Assembly (NCBI GenBank): GCA_036924285.1
Contig: JAYKYS010000064.1
Coordinates: 35,284 to 99,283, forward strand
Source of the DNA: Asterella californica
Lineage: Eukaryota; Streptophyta; Marchantiopsida; Marchantiales; Aytoniaceae
Reading direction: 5' to 3'
Length of the DNA stretch: 64,000 bases
Shown here: piece by piece, positions 21,976 to 32,663 of the stretch
Numbering within the stretch: the first letter of the stretch is position 1
Layout: every line of letters begins with the position of its first letter
The notes under the pieces: model-generated
Databases searched by the model: none
Told to the model about the DNA's origin: nothing
The model's input: only the letters and a program-made list of their open reading frames with translations
Made by a program: the position numbers and the translations under genes

Positions 21976-22167
21976 TGCTTTCGAGGGCCACCTCAACTGC
22001 TGTAGACCCCGATGGCAGATTTGTTGCTGTCAAATGCGATTTTATCTTGGGCGTCCGTGCGTCAAAATGGGCAAGCTTGTTCTTGTTCTTCTTGCCTTAA
22101 GCTCAGCTTGCCAATGAGCCTAGCATCGTCGTGTTCTGTTGCGCGCCGCGAAAGTTGGTCGTAAACA

Positions 22168-22582
22168 TGTCGTTCAGACAAGTTCCGTCTCGGCGTCAGC
22201 GCAGCTTCAAGCTTCGCCAGCGCAGAGACCGCACCTTCTTCGAGGCAATGGAAGGCTGTGCGGGGCACGAGCGGCTTTCAGTCCGCTCAACGTTCACCTA
22301 CAGTCCACCTGTTGTGGCAGTTCGCTTTGGGCACCTTTACAAGGACGGCACAGACCGGCAAGGCATCGAGGGTCTCGTCTGGAAGTCCATTGTCACCCAG
22401 CTACCACGTCAGCTCATTGCTATGGACCCGCAGAGGCTCGGCACTCCAACAGCTGCCTACGATCTGCACTTCCAGGAGCAGTTTCTGCAGCAAAAGCATG
22501 AGCTGTCAGGCCGATCTCAGGTTCGTCTGGTGTCCTGAAGGCTCTTTTGCTTGAAAGGAATAGGCAACTATCCTGTAACCCA

Positions 22583-22613
<31 letters not shown>

Positions 22614-23594
22614 GTCAGGCCGGGGCTTTTTGACAGTGGAGTACCTGGGGCAAGCGGGAGCAACTTCCAGCCAGCACGAAAGGCAGTCAGATCTCCCCTC
22701 GCTACGCAGAGGTCGTAGTGAAGCAGCTCGACCCTAGATGGGCTCGCAAAGGCGTCAGAGCAGCTCTCCTCAAGGCAGCAGGGTACGGCGCAGATGTAGC
22801 AGTCCAGACGGAGTTTGTTGGGGACCTTCCAGCACACCTTTCTTGTTGGTCTACTCATCTTGGCAGATCCGATGTGACACTGGCCAAAGTGGCAGCACCG
22901 GCTTCAGACTCTCCTTTGCGCAAGCTACCCAGATCCATTCAGTTTCAGGGTACCTCAGTCAGCATCTCAGTCTCTCGCAGCTTACAGAACAAGCACGAGC
23001 AACGCAAGGCCAGAGATGCTAATACCTCAGGCCAGCAAGCACGCAGAAAAGCCAAAAAGGTGAAGCGTCAAGCAAGCTAGCACCGTCTGGGCAGCAACAC
23101 CAGGCAGCTCCGTTGCAGCCTACGCAGCCAGAGCTTGCTGGGACCCAGCCTCTGGAGATCAACGTGGGCTGTGCCTGATGATGAGCCATTGCTAGAGGCA
23201 ATCTTTCCTCTTCCTGGGAGCTTCAAGGGGCCCATAATCATGGGGCCTCCAGCTTGCGTTGGCTCGGCTCAACCCTGCCCCAAGCTCAGCTCCTGGGGTC
23301 TGGGGCTTCCTTTGCCTGTTGCTTCCTCATCCCGTGCTGAGATGCCTGATGCTGCTTCTCCATTAGCTGGCAAGAGAAGGGGGCCCTGAGTCTGTGTCAG
23401 ATACTGAGTCCTCCGGGGTGTCTCCATCTGCTGATAGTTTGGCCATAGTGCCGTTCACACCCGAGATTTCTGATGCACCTACCTTGCGGCGGAGCTCACG
23501 CGAACACAAGAAGCCTAGACCGTATTATGCAGGATCACAGACTGAGCCTCCAGACAAGCCCTCTACTAGCAAAGGCCTGCAACGGGGCTTTTGA
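22168..23594 (+). pseudogene. Family 2 ORF1, nearly complete, frameshifted and interrupted
   Basis: Begins MSFRQVPSRRQRSFKLRQRR (strongly basic) and continues with a globular part (VVAVRFGHLYKDGTDRQ...). The 96-bp micro-insertion after HELSGR interrupts it, then it resumes with ISPRYAEVVVKQLDPRWARK, the basic KKVKRQAS block, a Pro/Ser linker, RRSSREHKKPRPYYAG and stop after KGLQRGF. About 430 residues if joined. Shifts occur near 22640 and 23075 and around 23390. Proposed function: RNA-binding ORF1p-like protein; no domain match is claimed. Confidence 0.6.
22514..22609 (+). mobile_element. Micro-copy of family 1 (about 69 bp plus A tail)
   Basis: Only the last 69 bp of family 1 (ATCTCAGGTTCGTCTGG... 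to CTGTAACCC) and an A-run of about 28. Flanked by AGCTGTCAGGCCG at 22501-22513 and 22610-22622, a perfect 13-bp TSD. It lies inside family 2 ORF1. Confidence 0.85.
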
Positions 23595-23650
23595 AGTGAT
23601 TGATCAGTGCCTGCTTCACATTCTTTCCAATGACTGGCCAACTGTAGGCT

Positions 23651-24199
23651 TTTTTTTTTTTTTTTTTGGGTTACAGGATAGTTGCCTATTCCTTTCAAGC
23701 AAAAGAGCCTTCAGGACACCAGACGAACCTGAGATATGCAGGAACAACGCCTAATTCGGGTGCAACAGGCGCTCAGTCCACTGCGAAAATTCCCCGTATG
23801 GGGCTGGCAAAGCGTTCTGAGTCCATGACGACCAGCCAACAACAGCTGGTCGTGTCATGACCTCGGTAATGATGTGTCACGGAAGAAGCAACAAGAGCAC
23901 AGTGTGCCCTTGCACCAGCAAATGCAACATCGCAACTGAAAAGGCAACCTGGCCGGCTAAATTGCCGTGCCAAGCAAAGGAAATGTTGAACACAATCCCA
24001 AGAGTATGATGGCCAATGTCTAGGAGTACTGGGCAGACATGGCAATGCTAAGTGAGCTTCGCTGCGAGCAGCACATTGCCGGATCCAACTGACGTCCAGA
24101 AAGCAACCGGAAGGAACAAGACATCAGCACACCACCCGCAGGACTGTTCACATTGCATGACAAGCCTGCAAGCCTCCCACACGCCGGTGAGGGCCAACC
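23651..24199 (-). mobile_element. Family 1 3' UTR fragment inside the family 2 3' UTR
   Basis: T-run, GGGTTACAGGATAGTTGCC, hairpin and about 500 bp of 3' UTR, truncated at GGGCCAACC. Flanked by GTAGGCT at 23644-23650 and 24200-24206 (7-8 bp TSD). Family 2 3' UTR sequence continues after 24200 and matches the inverse copy at 9960-10040. Confidence 0.75.
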
Positions 24200-24807
24200 G
24201 TAGGCTTATGGCTTTGCTTTTGGTATCGTCAATTGATTCACAGGACTAGCTTTGACCTGTTTGGCATTGATGCTAAACATGTTCAGCCTAGACATTGCTT
24301 TCTTGAGTGTACATTTTGGTTTGACTTTAAGGCGTTTATGCTATGAGGTCTTGGCAATTTGAGCGCTTTTGTTTTGGCAATGACTATTCTCTTTAGCTCG
24401 TTGGTGTGGCACCAAGCTGGGATGTGCTTTGTGCAAGTTGGCAGGCTGGAACGGTGTTGTTGCTGTTTACGTGGCCTTCACGGAAACAGCTCTGACATGA
24501 ACGATGCTTTGTGGATGTGTATCATCCTTCTGATTCAAGATGTGTTGTTAGCTTCAGCTTCGTAGCTTGTAGTGGAAAAAATATTTCTTTGAGGATGTTA
24601 TCGTTGCATTCATGTAATGAATATCTCTCCCTCCCAAAAAAAAAAAAAAAAAATGCGATTTTTTTTTCACCTGCTGTTTGGCTGTTTGTCGGACGGGTGT
24701 TTGTTGGCGCTACTTTGTCAGAGTGGCTCAGTCGTGATGTAGTCGAGTCGCAGCTGCTGGGACGCGGCGTTCGTCGTGGAACCAGTACCCAAAACCACGC
24801 ACTATGT

Positions 24808-25003
24808 TGTTTTTTTTTTTTTTTTTTTTTTTTTGGGGTTACAGGATAGTTGCCCTATTCCTTTCAAGCAAAAGAGCCTTCAGGACACCAGACGAACCTG
24901 AGATATGCAGGAACAACGGCCTAATCCGGGTGCAATAGGCGTTCAGTCCACTGCAAAAAACCCCCGTAATGGGGCTGGCAAAGCGTTCTGAGTCCATGAC
25001 GAC
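24808..25003 (-). mobile_element. Family 1 3' fragment
   Basis: T-run of about 28, GGGGTTACAGGATAGTTGCC (one extra G), 3' UTR up to the first arm of the hairpin (CCATGACGAC), where it is truncated. Only a weak short repeat (GTTGTT) flanks it, so the TSD is uncertain. Confidence 0.65.
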
Positions 25004-25161
25004 GTGTGGTTGTTCCCGCCTTATTCGACTCTTTTCCCGCTGTTTGCTGTCGGTGACGGCAAGGGACGACTTTGCAGCATCTCAAGGACCTCCGCCGTTG
25101 CAACAGCGGCAGAAGACGGAGCTCGGCGGAAGTCATTACAAAGATCTGCGAAGACATGCCT

Positions 25162-28017
25162 ACACAAATCAGGCCCTCCAGGCCAAGGTGGTGTCTCGCT
25201 TGCTGGAGCCTGAGCGCCTAGCATGGAAGGTGTTCCAGCTGCACCACCTATCCAAAGCTCCACAAGCCCGTACGTTGGCGTATGGGGCCGCCATCCTCTT
25301 CAGCACAGTCAGCATCGCCTCCCTGCAATTGCCAGCCAGGCTCACAGGGTATGTCACAGCCTTCAAAGCCTTGCAACCCCATCGCCTGTTGCCAGTCAAT
25401 GCCATGCCAGCTGAGGACATCCTCAATGAGCCATTATTTTTCAATCGCCAGATTTCAGTGCCCCTAGACAGCTCAGCTACAGGCAGCGCCAGTGACAGCA
25501 CAGCTTCCAGACCCCTCACACCTCATGATCAGCCCCTCATGTTGGCAGCAGGCATCACAAGGTGGCACATTTACAGGTGGCTTTAACGGCAGCAGCACCC
25601 GCCGGCCTTCACAGCCTGCTTGCAGTCAATGCTAACGACCATGCCCCCTACCCTGGCAGGTGATTGTCACGGCAGCCCCGACAGCTCCTACTTGGCAGCA
25701 AGGCCTTTCAGCGTCCGGCAGCCAGCTCATTCAGAACACCCATACCGGTCAGAATCACTCATTCAACTCCCATCATCAGTTGCAACAGTCCCATGCTCAG
25801 ATGGCCATGGCTACCAACCCTGTGCGTGTCATTTCCTGGGACCCTTCTAGACCTTGGAGAGGTCCGACACAACAACCAACTCAATCAGCTGTTGCGCTGC
25901 TTTACTTGCAAGGGCAGTTGTGGGGTCCCAACCACTTGTCAGTGGGGGTGTGGGGCTGGGGGACAGCAGCCCGCCCACCAACTAATAGTGCGGCAGGCAA
26001 GTCAGCGCTTGCGGCTAATTCAAGCCCAGAAGCATGGCATCTTGGCTCCCGGGGCATTGGTCTGTCGCCCTTGCCTGCTGCCCTTGCCAGGCTCAGACCA
26101 AACCTCAGCTCAGGTTTTGCAAGAGATGGAGCCCAAATGGACGGCTTCCCTGCAAGCCAGCCCGTCCAGCAGGGCTCGTCTCAGCTCAGACTGGCCAGTT
26201 TCACAGCCAGCCTGGATGACCTCCTCAAGGGGTCACCGACAGCACTGGTCAGAGCGGCAGCAACGGCAATAGGCCCAACAACAACAGCCAGCGCAGCAGC
26301 CCCGGCAGCTTCTTGCAGACAGAGCTGCCAACAATGATACCATGGATGTGCTGGGGGACCCTGGCAGCCCCCCTCAGCTGTCTAAGTGGCGCAAGCTCTG
26401 GGAGCTAGCCAGTGCTGCCTACTTCGACAGGCAACACAGAACCTTGTGGTGGCGCATTCTGCACGGCTGCGTGATGTGTGGGGCCTTCAATGCCTACATT
26501 GGCAGAGCCACGCCGCAGCAGGCCGGTTGCCCTTTTGCCTGCTGCTGCACCCCCCTCCAGCCCCAGACCATTAGCCACATGTTCCTAGGAGTGCCCAGTA
26601 GCCGCCAATGTTGTCAGCTGGCTTTGTCGCCTGTGGCAAGCTATGACTGGCCATAACCCCTGATGCCTCAGTTGCCACCATCCTAGCAGCTTCCACTCCA
26701 GCCGGGCAGGGTGCTTCAGATGCGTTTGCTTCAGACTTGGCACTGGCTTAGGTTGGCAGTACTGCATAGCATTTGGACGGCAGCCCAAATCACTGCCTCT
26801 TCCCCACATGGTCTTGCTCCTACTCAGGCCTCTCTTTACCATCTCACTCTCAGTTAGCGAGCAGGCTAGCATTGAAGACGATCACTTCCATGTTTCGCCA
26901 TGATTGGTGAAGTGCAATGATGATGTACGGCAAATTCTGGTGGGGTGTGCTCAAGCTGGCTGAGGGGCAGGGACCCCAGTATGACTTTGGAGGCATTTCA
27001 ACGTTTGTGGTGCCACAACCACACCCTGGCATCAATCCACACGATTCAATCCGGCACTGAGGAAAAACTCGACCTGAAAGTGCACTTGTCTGACTCATTA
27101 CCTGTGCCATTGGTTTAGTCGGCTATTTGCTGTTTGCTATGTGGCAATATGTGACAGTTTATTTGCATGCTGGGCTTGAACCTGGCGGATTTATTTTGTG
27201 CTTGTGTCATCATTTGACTTCTGCTTTTGGGTGGGGGGTGGTGGCTTAGGTGTCGTATCATTTTTCATCACCGCAGCTTGCTATGCGAGGATGCTTAGCT
27301 GGTTTGTGGTGCAATTGATGCCTGGCTTCAGCTTGATTGATGGCGAGTTAACTTGCTGGGGCTTGCTTGACGTGCATTCACCCGAGGGGGGCCCATCAAG
27401 CCCCCCTCCGTAGCTGGGGGGTCTTGTCAGCCCTAAGGGTGCCAGCTACACAGGCCGTTGGAGACGGTTGGCCCTCACCGGCGTGTGGGAGCCTTGCAGG
27501 CTTGTCATGCGATGTGACCAGTCCTGCGGGTGGTGTGCTGATGTCTTGTTCCTTCCGGTTGCTTTCTGGACGTCAGTTGGATCCGGCAATGTGCTGCTCG
27601 CAGCGAAGCTCACTTAGCGTTACCATGTCTGCCCAGTACTCCTAGACATTGGCCATCATACTCTTGGGATTGTGTTCAACATTTCCTTTGCTTGGCACGG
27701 CAATTTAGCCGGCCAAGTTGCCTTTCCTGTTGCGATGTTGCATTTGCTGGTGCAAGGGCACACTGTGCTCTTGTTGCTTCTTCCGTGACACATCATTACC
27801 GAGGTCATGACACGACCAGCTGTTGCTGGCTGGTCGTCATGGGCTCAGAAGGCTTTGCCAGCCCCATTACGGGGAATTTTTGCAGTGGACTGAGCGCCTG
27901 TTGCACCCGGATTAGGCCGTTGTTCCTGCATATCTCAGGTTCGTCTGGTGTCCTGAAGGCTCTTTTGCTTGAAAGGAATGGGCAACTATCCTGTAACCCA
28001 AAAAAAAAAAAAAAAAA
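25162..28017 (+). mobile_element. Family 1 LINE, 5'-truncated 2.9-kb copy
   Basis: Begins in the C-terminal part of ORF2 (AKVVSRLLEPERLAWKVFQ), runs through zf-RVT (LWWRILHGCVMCGAFNAYIG), stop near 27118, the whole 3' UTR and an A tail. Flanked by a 21-bp TSD, AAGATCTGCGAAGACATGCC plus T, at 25141-25161 and 28018-28038. The last bases of the TSD (TGCCT) also match the element just upstream of the truncation point, a 5-nt microhomology at the 5' junction. Frameshifts near 25560 and 26590 disable coding. Confidence 0.9.
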
Positions 28018-28816
28018 AAGATCTGCGAAGACATGCCTTTTTCCAAAGTTGCAGCAAGCTCCGTTCATCACGCAAGACGCGTTTTGGACCCTTGGGATGT
28101 CGTATCTGGACAGTTGGCACCGCTCGAAGGCATTTTAGAGCTACAAAGTCGGCTTTGGCAGCAGTGTGTGACATTGCAAGAAGCTTAGCTGCAAGCTTTG
28201 CAAGAGCACTCCACCACGTTGTCTGACCTCCCAGTTGTTGACAACCCCCTCTTATTGCTAAAGACACTCTCGGCTTGCTCGGCTGGCATAGGAACCGGTG
28301 TTGCAAGCACAGTTTGCTTTCCGACTCTATAGCTTGCACAAGGGTTCTGCAGTGCAGTTTTTCTGTTGACGTGCGTGAGTTGGCAGTTCAATGTGTTTTG
28401 CTTCACTGCCTCTGGTTTGTGTTTGAGCTGAACTCATGGTGACATCCCTTATTCAATACTAGGCAGAATGGTGATAAGGTTAGGCTTGCATTGGGTTACC
28501 CGCAAGCTACTTACGTTTTAACTGTACGCTCTTTGAGCATGCTGCCATCACTTTTAGCAGCTAGCTGGGTTGATCTGAACATTGGTGATTCTTTGTTTGG
28601 TAAAAAGGAACAAGCTCGGCTTTTGACTGGTGAACAACTGCCTTGTTTGCTGCTTGTTTTGCTTGACAAGCTGACTCTATGCAAACTCTAGAGTTTGCCT
28701 ACATGCAAGTTGTGAGGGTAGCCTGCAGCTTTTGTTGTGGGTGGCCTTTACATTTGAACACTTGTGGTTTCTTTCATTGCATGCTTGTGCTGTCCCACCA
28801 AAAAAAGAAAAAAACA

Positions 28817-29428
28817 AATCCCCATAATGGGGCTGGGAAAGCGTTCTGAGTCCATGACGACCAGCCAACAACAGCTGGTCGTGTCATGAGTTTGGTAATG
28901 ATGCGTCACGGAAGAAGCAACAAGAGCACCGGGTGTCCCTGCACCCGCAAATGCAACATCGCAACTGAAAAGGCAACTTGGCCGGCTAAATTGCCGTGCC
29001 AAGCAAAGGAAATGTTGAATACAATCCCAAGAGCATGATGGTCAATGTCTAAGCGTTCTGGACGGACATGGTAATGCTAAGTGAGCTTCGCTGCGAGCAG
29101 CACATTGCCGGACCCAACTGACGTCCAGAAAGCAACCGGAAGGACCAAGACATCAGCACACCACCCGCAGGACTGGTCACATCGCATGACCAGCCTGCAA
29201 GGCTCCCACACGCCGGTAAAGGCCCAATAGTCTCCACGGCCTGTGTAGCTGGGCTGACAAGACCCCCCAGCTACTGAGAGGGTATGATGGGCCCCCCTCG
29301 GGTGAATGCACGTCAAGCAAGCCCCAGCAAGTTAACTCGCTGTCAATCAAGCTGAAGTCAGGCATCAATTGCACCACAAACCAGCTAAGCACCCCCGCAT
29401 AGCAAGCTGCGTTGACGAAAAATGATAC
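28817..29428 (-). mobile_element. Family 1 3' UTR fragment lacking its 3' tip
   Basis: Inverse family 1 3' UTR from CCCCATAATGGGGCTGG through the hairpin to GAAAAATGATACG. It lacks the final 130 bp and any A tail, and abuts the A-rich tail of the family 3 element. It is more diverged than its neighbours, suggesting an older copy. Confidence 0.6.
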
Positions 29429-29669
29429 GGTGATTCTTTGTTTGGTTAAAAAGAACAGGCTCGGCTCTTGTCTGGTGAACAACTGCCTTGTTTGCTGCTT
29501 GTTTTGCCTGACAAGCTGACCCTATGCAAACTTTAGTGTTTGCCTACATGCCAGTTGTGAGGGTAGCCTGCAGCTTTTGTTGTGGATGGCCTTTACATGT
29601 CACTTGTGGTTTCTTTCATTGCATGCTTGTAATGAATAGCTGTCCCACCCAACAAAAAAAAAAAAAAAA
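29429..29669 (+). mobile_element. Family 3 3' fragment
   Basis: Matches 28585-28812 (GTGATTCTTTGTTTGG... TTGTAATGAATAGCTGTCCCACC) and ends in an A-run of about 19 (29651-29669). It joins directly to family 1 3' UTR DNA on its left; no clean TSD was found. Confidence 0.65.
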
Positions 29670-30575
29670 AAGAAAAGTCTGAAGAAGCGCATCTGAAGCG
29701 CACAGCTTCGCTCTTCACGCAAGACGCGGTTTGGACCCTTGGGATGTCATACCTGGACAGTTGGCGGCGCTCGAAAGCAGTTTAGAGCTACAAAGTCGGC
29801 TTTGGCAGCAGTGTGTGACACTCTTGCCAGTCACCTCAGACGCCAGTCCCAGCTAGGTGTCATAAGGCCAATCACCATGCCAGATGGTCAGTCAGCACCT
29901 ATCAGCCACCAGCATGCTGATGATACCAGCTTGCATGTCCTTCAGCCTAGCGATGCACAAGTGGCCATCGACACCAGCATAGGGCTTTTCTGCGCTGCCT
30001 CGGGCAGTCAGCTGAACGCCAGCAAACCGCAAGCCTTTTTGGTCCAGTCACAGCCACTAGCCTCAGCCACAGTCAACGCCTTGCCCAGTATCAGCTTCAT
30101 CACCGGCCAGCAAACAATCAAACACTTGGGTGTTCGCAGCTTGTCATCAGACCTTCACAGGCATCCATCAGGCAATCAAAGCGAAGGTGGTGCAAGGGCA
30201 CACTGTGCTCTTGTTGCTTCTTCCGTGACACATCATTACCGAGGTCATGACACGACCAGCTGTTGTTGGCTGGTCGTCATGGACTCAGAACGCTTTGCCA
30301 GCCCCATTACGGGGAGTTTTTGCAGTGGACTGAGCGCCTGTTGCACCCGAATTAGGCCGTTGTTCCTGCATAATTCAGGTTCGTCTGGCGTCCTGAAGGC
30401 TCTTTTGCTTGAAAGGAATAGGCAACTATCCTGTAACCCAAAAAAAAAAAAAAAAAAAAAGCGAAGGTCAAACACTGGTCAGCTCGCGGCTTGTCTTTTT
30501 TCGGTAGGTGCATGTGGCAAAGCAGGCGCTGGCTGTGGGAGTAGCATCGGGAGCTTGGCTGCTAACGTCCATATA
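29670..30575 (+). mobile_element. Junction of a family 3 coding piece and a family 1 reverse-transcriptase fragment
   Basis: 29700-29820 repeats the family 3 open frame (ACGCAAGACGCGGTTTGGAC). At 29821 it joins family 1 RT coding (LASHLRRQSQLGVIRPITMP, with HADD at 29913-29924) that runs to 30188 and resumes at 30469-30565. The RT part contains a nested family 1 3' fragment. Both ends are truncated and the joint lacks an A tail, so it may be a deletion or recombination junction. Confidence 0.55.
30189..30460 (+). mobile_element. Family 1 3' fragment nested in the RT piece
   Basis: From GGTGCAAGGGCACACTGTG through hairpin and CTGTAACCC to an A-run of about 20. Flanked by AAGCGAAGGT at 30179-30188 and, after the A tail, GCGAAGGT at 30461-30468. 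Confidence 0.8.
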
Positions 30576-31065
30576 TGGGCGTCCGTGCGTCAAAATGGGC
30601 AAAGTTGCGATGTTGCATTTGCCGGTGCAAGGGCACACTGTGCTCTTGTTGCTTCTTCCGTGACACATCATTACCGAGGTCATGACACGACCAGCTGTTG
30701 TTGGCTGGTCGTCATGGACTCAGAACGCTTTGCCAGCCCCATTACGGGGAATTTTTGTAGTGGACTGAGCGCCTGTTGCACCCGAATTAGGCCGTTGTTC
30801 CTGCATATCTCAGGTTCGTCTGGTGTCCTGAAGGCTCTTTTGCTTGAAAGGAAAAGGCAACTATCCTGTAACCCAAAAAAAAAAAAAAAAAAAAAAAAGG
30901 GCAAGCTTGGTCTTGTGTTTCTTACCTTGAGCTCAGCTTGCCAACGAACCTAGTCTCATCGTGTTCTGTCGCGGGCCGCGAAAGTTGGTCGTAAACATGT
31001 CTTTCAGACAAGTTCCGTCTCGGGGTCAACGCAGCTTCAAGCTTCGCCAGCGCAGAGACCGCACC
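30576..31065 (+). mobile_element. Family 2 5' end and ORF1 start, interrupted
   Basis: Starts TGGGCGTCCGTGCGTCAAAA as in the copy at 22048. Family 1 sequence (30603-30898) splits it at GGGCAA, present on both sides (30597-30602, 30899-30904). ORF1 starts at ATG 30996 (MSFRQVPSRGQRSFKLRQRR) and is cut at 31065 by another family 1 insertion. The rest of the element was not found beyond it. Confidence 0.65.
30603..30898 (+). mobile_element. Family 1 3' fragment in the family 2 5' UTR
   Basis: From AGTTGCGATGTTGCATTTGC to CTGTAACCC and an A-run of about 24, with a 6-bp duplication GGGCAA. It carries GGAAAAGG in place of GGAATAGG near the end. Confidence 0.75.
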
Positions 31066-31436
31066 TTTTTTTTTTTTTGTTTTGGGTTACAGGATAGTTG
31101 CCTATTCCTTTCAAGCAAAAGAGCCTTCAGGACACCAGACGAACCTGAGATATGCAGGAACAACGGCCTAATTCGGGTGCAACAGGCGCTCAGTCCACTG
31201 CGAAAATTCCCCGTAATGGGGCTGGCAAAGCGTTCTGAGTCCATGACGACCAGCCAACAACAGCTGGTCGTGTCATGACCTCGGTAATGATGTGTCACGG
31301 AAGAAGCAACAAGAGCACAGTGTGCCCTTGCACCAGCAAATGCAACATCGCAACTGGAAAGGCAACCTGGCCGGCTAAATTGCCGTGCCAAGCAAAGGAA
31401 ATGTTGAACACAATCCCATGAGTATGATGGCCAATG
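31066..31436 (-). mobile_element. Family 1 3' UTR fragment
   Basis: T-rich run (with one G), GGGTTACAGGATAGTTGCC, hairpin, up to GAGTATGATGGCCAATG. It interrupts family 2 ORF1. A second minus-strand family 1 copy starts at once after it (31437), so its far end is either cut or lost. Confidence 0.65.
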
Positions 31437-32663
31437 TTTTTTTTTTTTTTTTTTTTGGGTTACAGGATAGTTGCCTATTCCTTTCAAGCAAAAGAGCCTT
31501 CAGGACACCAGACGAACCTGAGATATGCAGGAACAACGGCCTAATCCGGGTGCAACAGGCGCTCAGTCCACTGCAAAAATTCCCCGTAATGGGGCTGGCA
31601 AAGCGTTCTGAGTCCATGACGACCAGCCAACAACAGCTGGTCGTGTCATGACCTCGGTAATGATGTGTCACGGAAGAAGCAACAAGAGCACAGTGTGCCC
31701 TTGCACCAGCAAATGCAACATCGCAACAGGAAAGGCAACTTGGCCGGCTAAATTGCCGTGCCAAGCAAAGGAAATGTTGAACACAATCCCAAGAGTATGA
31801 TGGCCAATGTCTAGGAGTACTGGGCAGACATGGTAACGCTAAGTGAGCTTCGCTGCGAGCAGCACATTGCCGGATCCAACTGACGTCCAGAAAGCAACCG
31901 GAAGGAACAAGACATCAGCACACCACCCGCAGGACTGGTCACATCGCATGACAAGCCTGCAAGGCTCCCACACGCCGGTGAGGGCCAACCGTCTCCACGG
32001 CCTGTGTAGCTGGCACCCTTAGGGCTGACAAGACCCCCCAGCTACGGAGGGGGGGTTGATGGGCCCCCCTCGGGTGAATGCACGTCAAGCAAGCCCCAGC
32101 AAGTTAACTCGCCATCAATCAAGCTGAAGCCAGGCATCAATTGCACCACAAACCAGCTAAGCATCCCCGCATAGCAAGCTGCGGTGATGAAAAATGATAC
32201 GACACCTAAGCCACCACCCCCCACCCAAAAGCAGAAGTCAGGTTCGTCTGGTGTCCTGAAGGCTCTTTTGCTTGAAAGGAATAGGCAACTATCCTGTAAC
32301 CCAAAAAAAAAAAAAAGCAGAAGTCAAATGATGACACAAGCACAAAATAAATCAGCCAGGTTCAAGCCCAGCATGCAAATAAACTGTCACATATTGCCAC
32401 ATAGCAAACAGCAAATAGCCGACTAAACCAATGGCACAGGTAATGAGTCAGACAAGTGCACTTTCAGGTCGAGTTTTTCCTCAGTGCCGGATTGAATCGT
32501 GTGGATTGATGCCAGGGTGTGGTTGTGGCACCACAAACGTTGAAATGCCTCCAAAGTCATACTGGGGTCCCTGCCCCTCAGCCAGCTTGAGCACACCCCA
32601 GAAATTTGCCGTACATCATCATTGCACTTCACCCAATCATGGCGAATCATGGAAGTGATCGTC
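31437..32663 (-). mobile_element. Family 1 3' UTR and ORF2 C-terminus, 5'-truncated
   Basis: T-run at 31437-31456, the complete 3' UTR, ORF2 stop near 32423 and about 80 C-terminal residues (MIRHDWVKCNDDVRQISGVC) before truncation at 32663. A micro-insertion sits at 32241-32316. No TSD was found on the right, where 99 bp of different sequence follows. Confidence 0.7.
32241..32316 (+). mobile_element. Micro-copy of family 1 (about 62 bp plus A tail)
   Basis: Starts GGTTCGTCTGGTGTCC and ends CTGTAACCC with an A-run of 14. GCAGAAGTCA lies at 32231-32240 and 32317-32326 (10-bp TSD, up to 14 with preceding A). Second independent micro-insertion, truncated within about 7 bp of the one at 22514. 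Confidence 0.85.

Larger units (their letters stand above)
19832..22033 (+). mobile_element. Family 1 ORF1/endonuclease fragment carrying three nested insertions
   Basis: Plus-strand family 1 sequence runs from the end of ORF1 (19832-19945, 20160-20340), across the ATGA ORF1/ORF2 junction near 20338, through the endonuclease start (20341-20432, 20838-21004) and resumes at 21976-22033. It is interrupted by family 3 copies at about 19946-20158 and 20433-20833 and by a scrambled minus-strand family 1 copy at 21005-21975. Both outer ends are truncated. Confidence 0.7.
22048..24652 (+). mobile_element. Family 2, full-length ORF1-only element (about 2 kb plus insertions)
   Basis: The 5' end TGGGCGTCCGTGCGTCAAAA recurs at 30576, so it is a true end. 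A 5' UTR leads to ORF1 (ATG at 22168), its stop at 23592-23594, a 3' UTR and an A tail ending at 24652. The TSD ATGCGATTTT lies at 22034-22043 and 24653-24662. Removing a micro-insertion (22514-22622) and a family 1 fragment (23651-24206) leaves roughly 1.95 kb. No endonuclease or reverse transcriptase is encoded. It most resembles an ORF1-only non-autonomous LINE companion, in the manner of mammalian HAL1. Confidence 0.75.
24663..28812 (+). mobile_element. Family 3 element (about 1.1 kb) carrying two family 1 insertions
   Basis: Pieces 24663-24807, 25004-25161 and 28039-28812 read as one element. The last ends with the family 3 terminal block (GTAGCCTGCAGCTTTTGTTG... TGTCCCACC) and an A-rich tail. 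An open frame crosses the second insertion point when one TSD copy is removed: GRRRSSAEVITKICEDMPFS then KVAASSVHHARRVLDPWDVV and LEGILELQSRLWQQCVTLQE before a stop near 28188. It is rich in Leu/Gln, perhaps coiled coil. No reverse transcriptase and no known domain. A related stretch is at 29700-29820. Confidence 0.5.
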
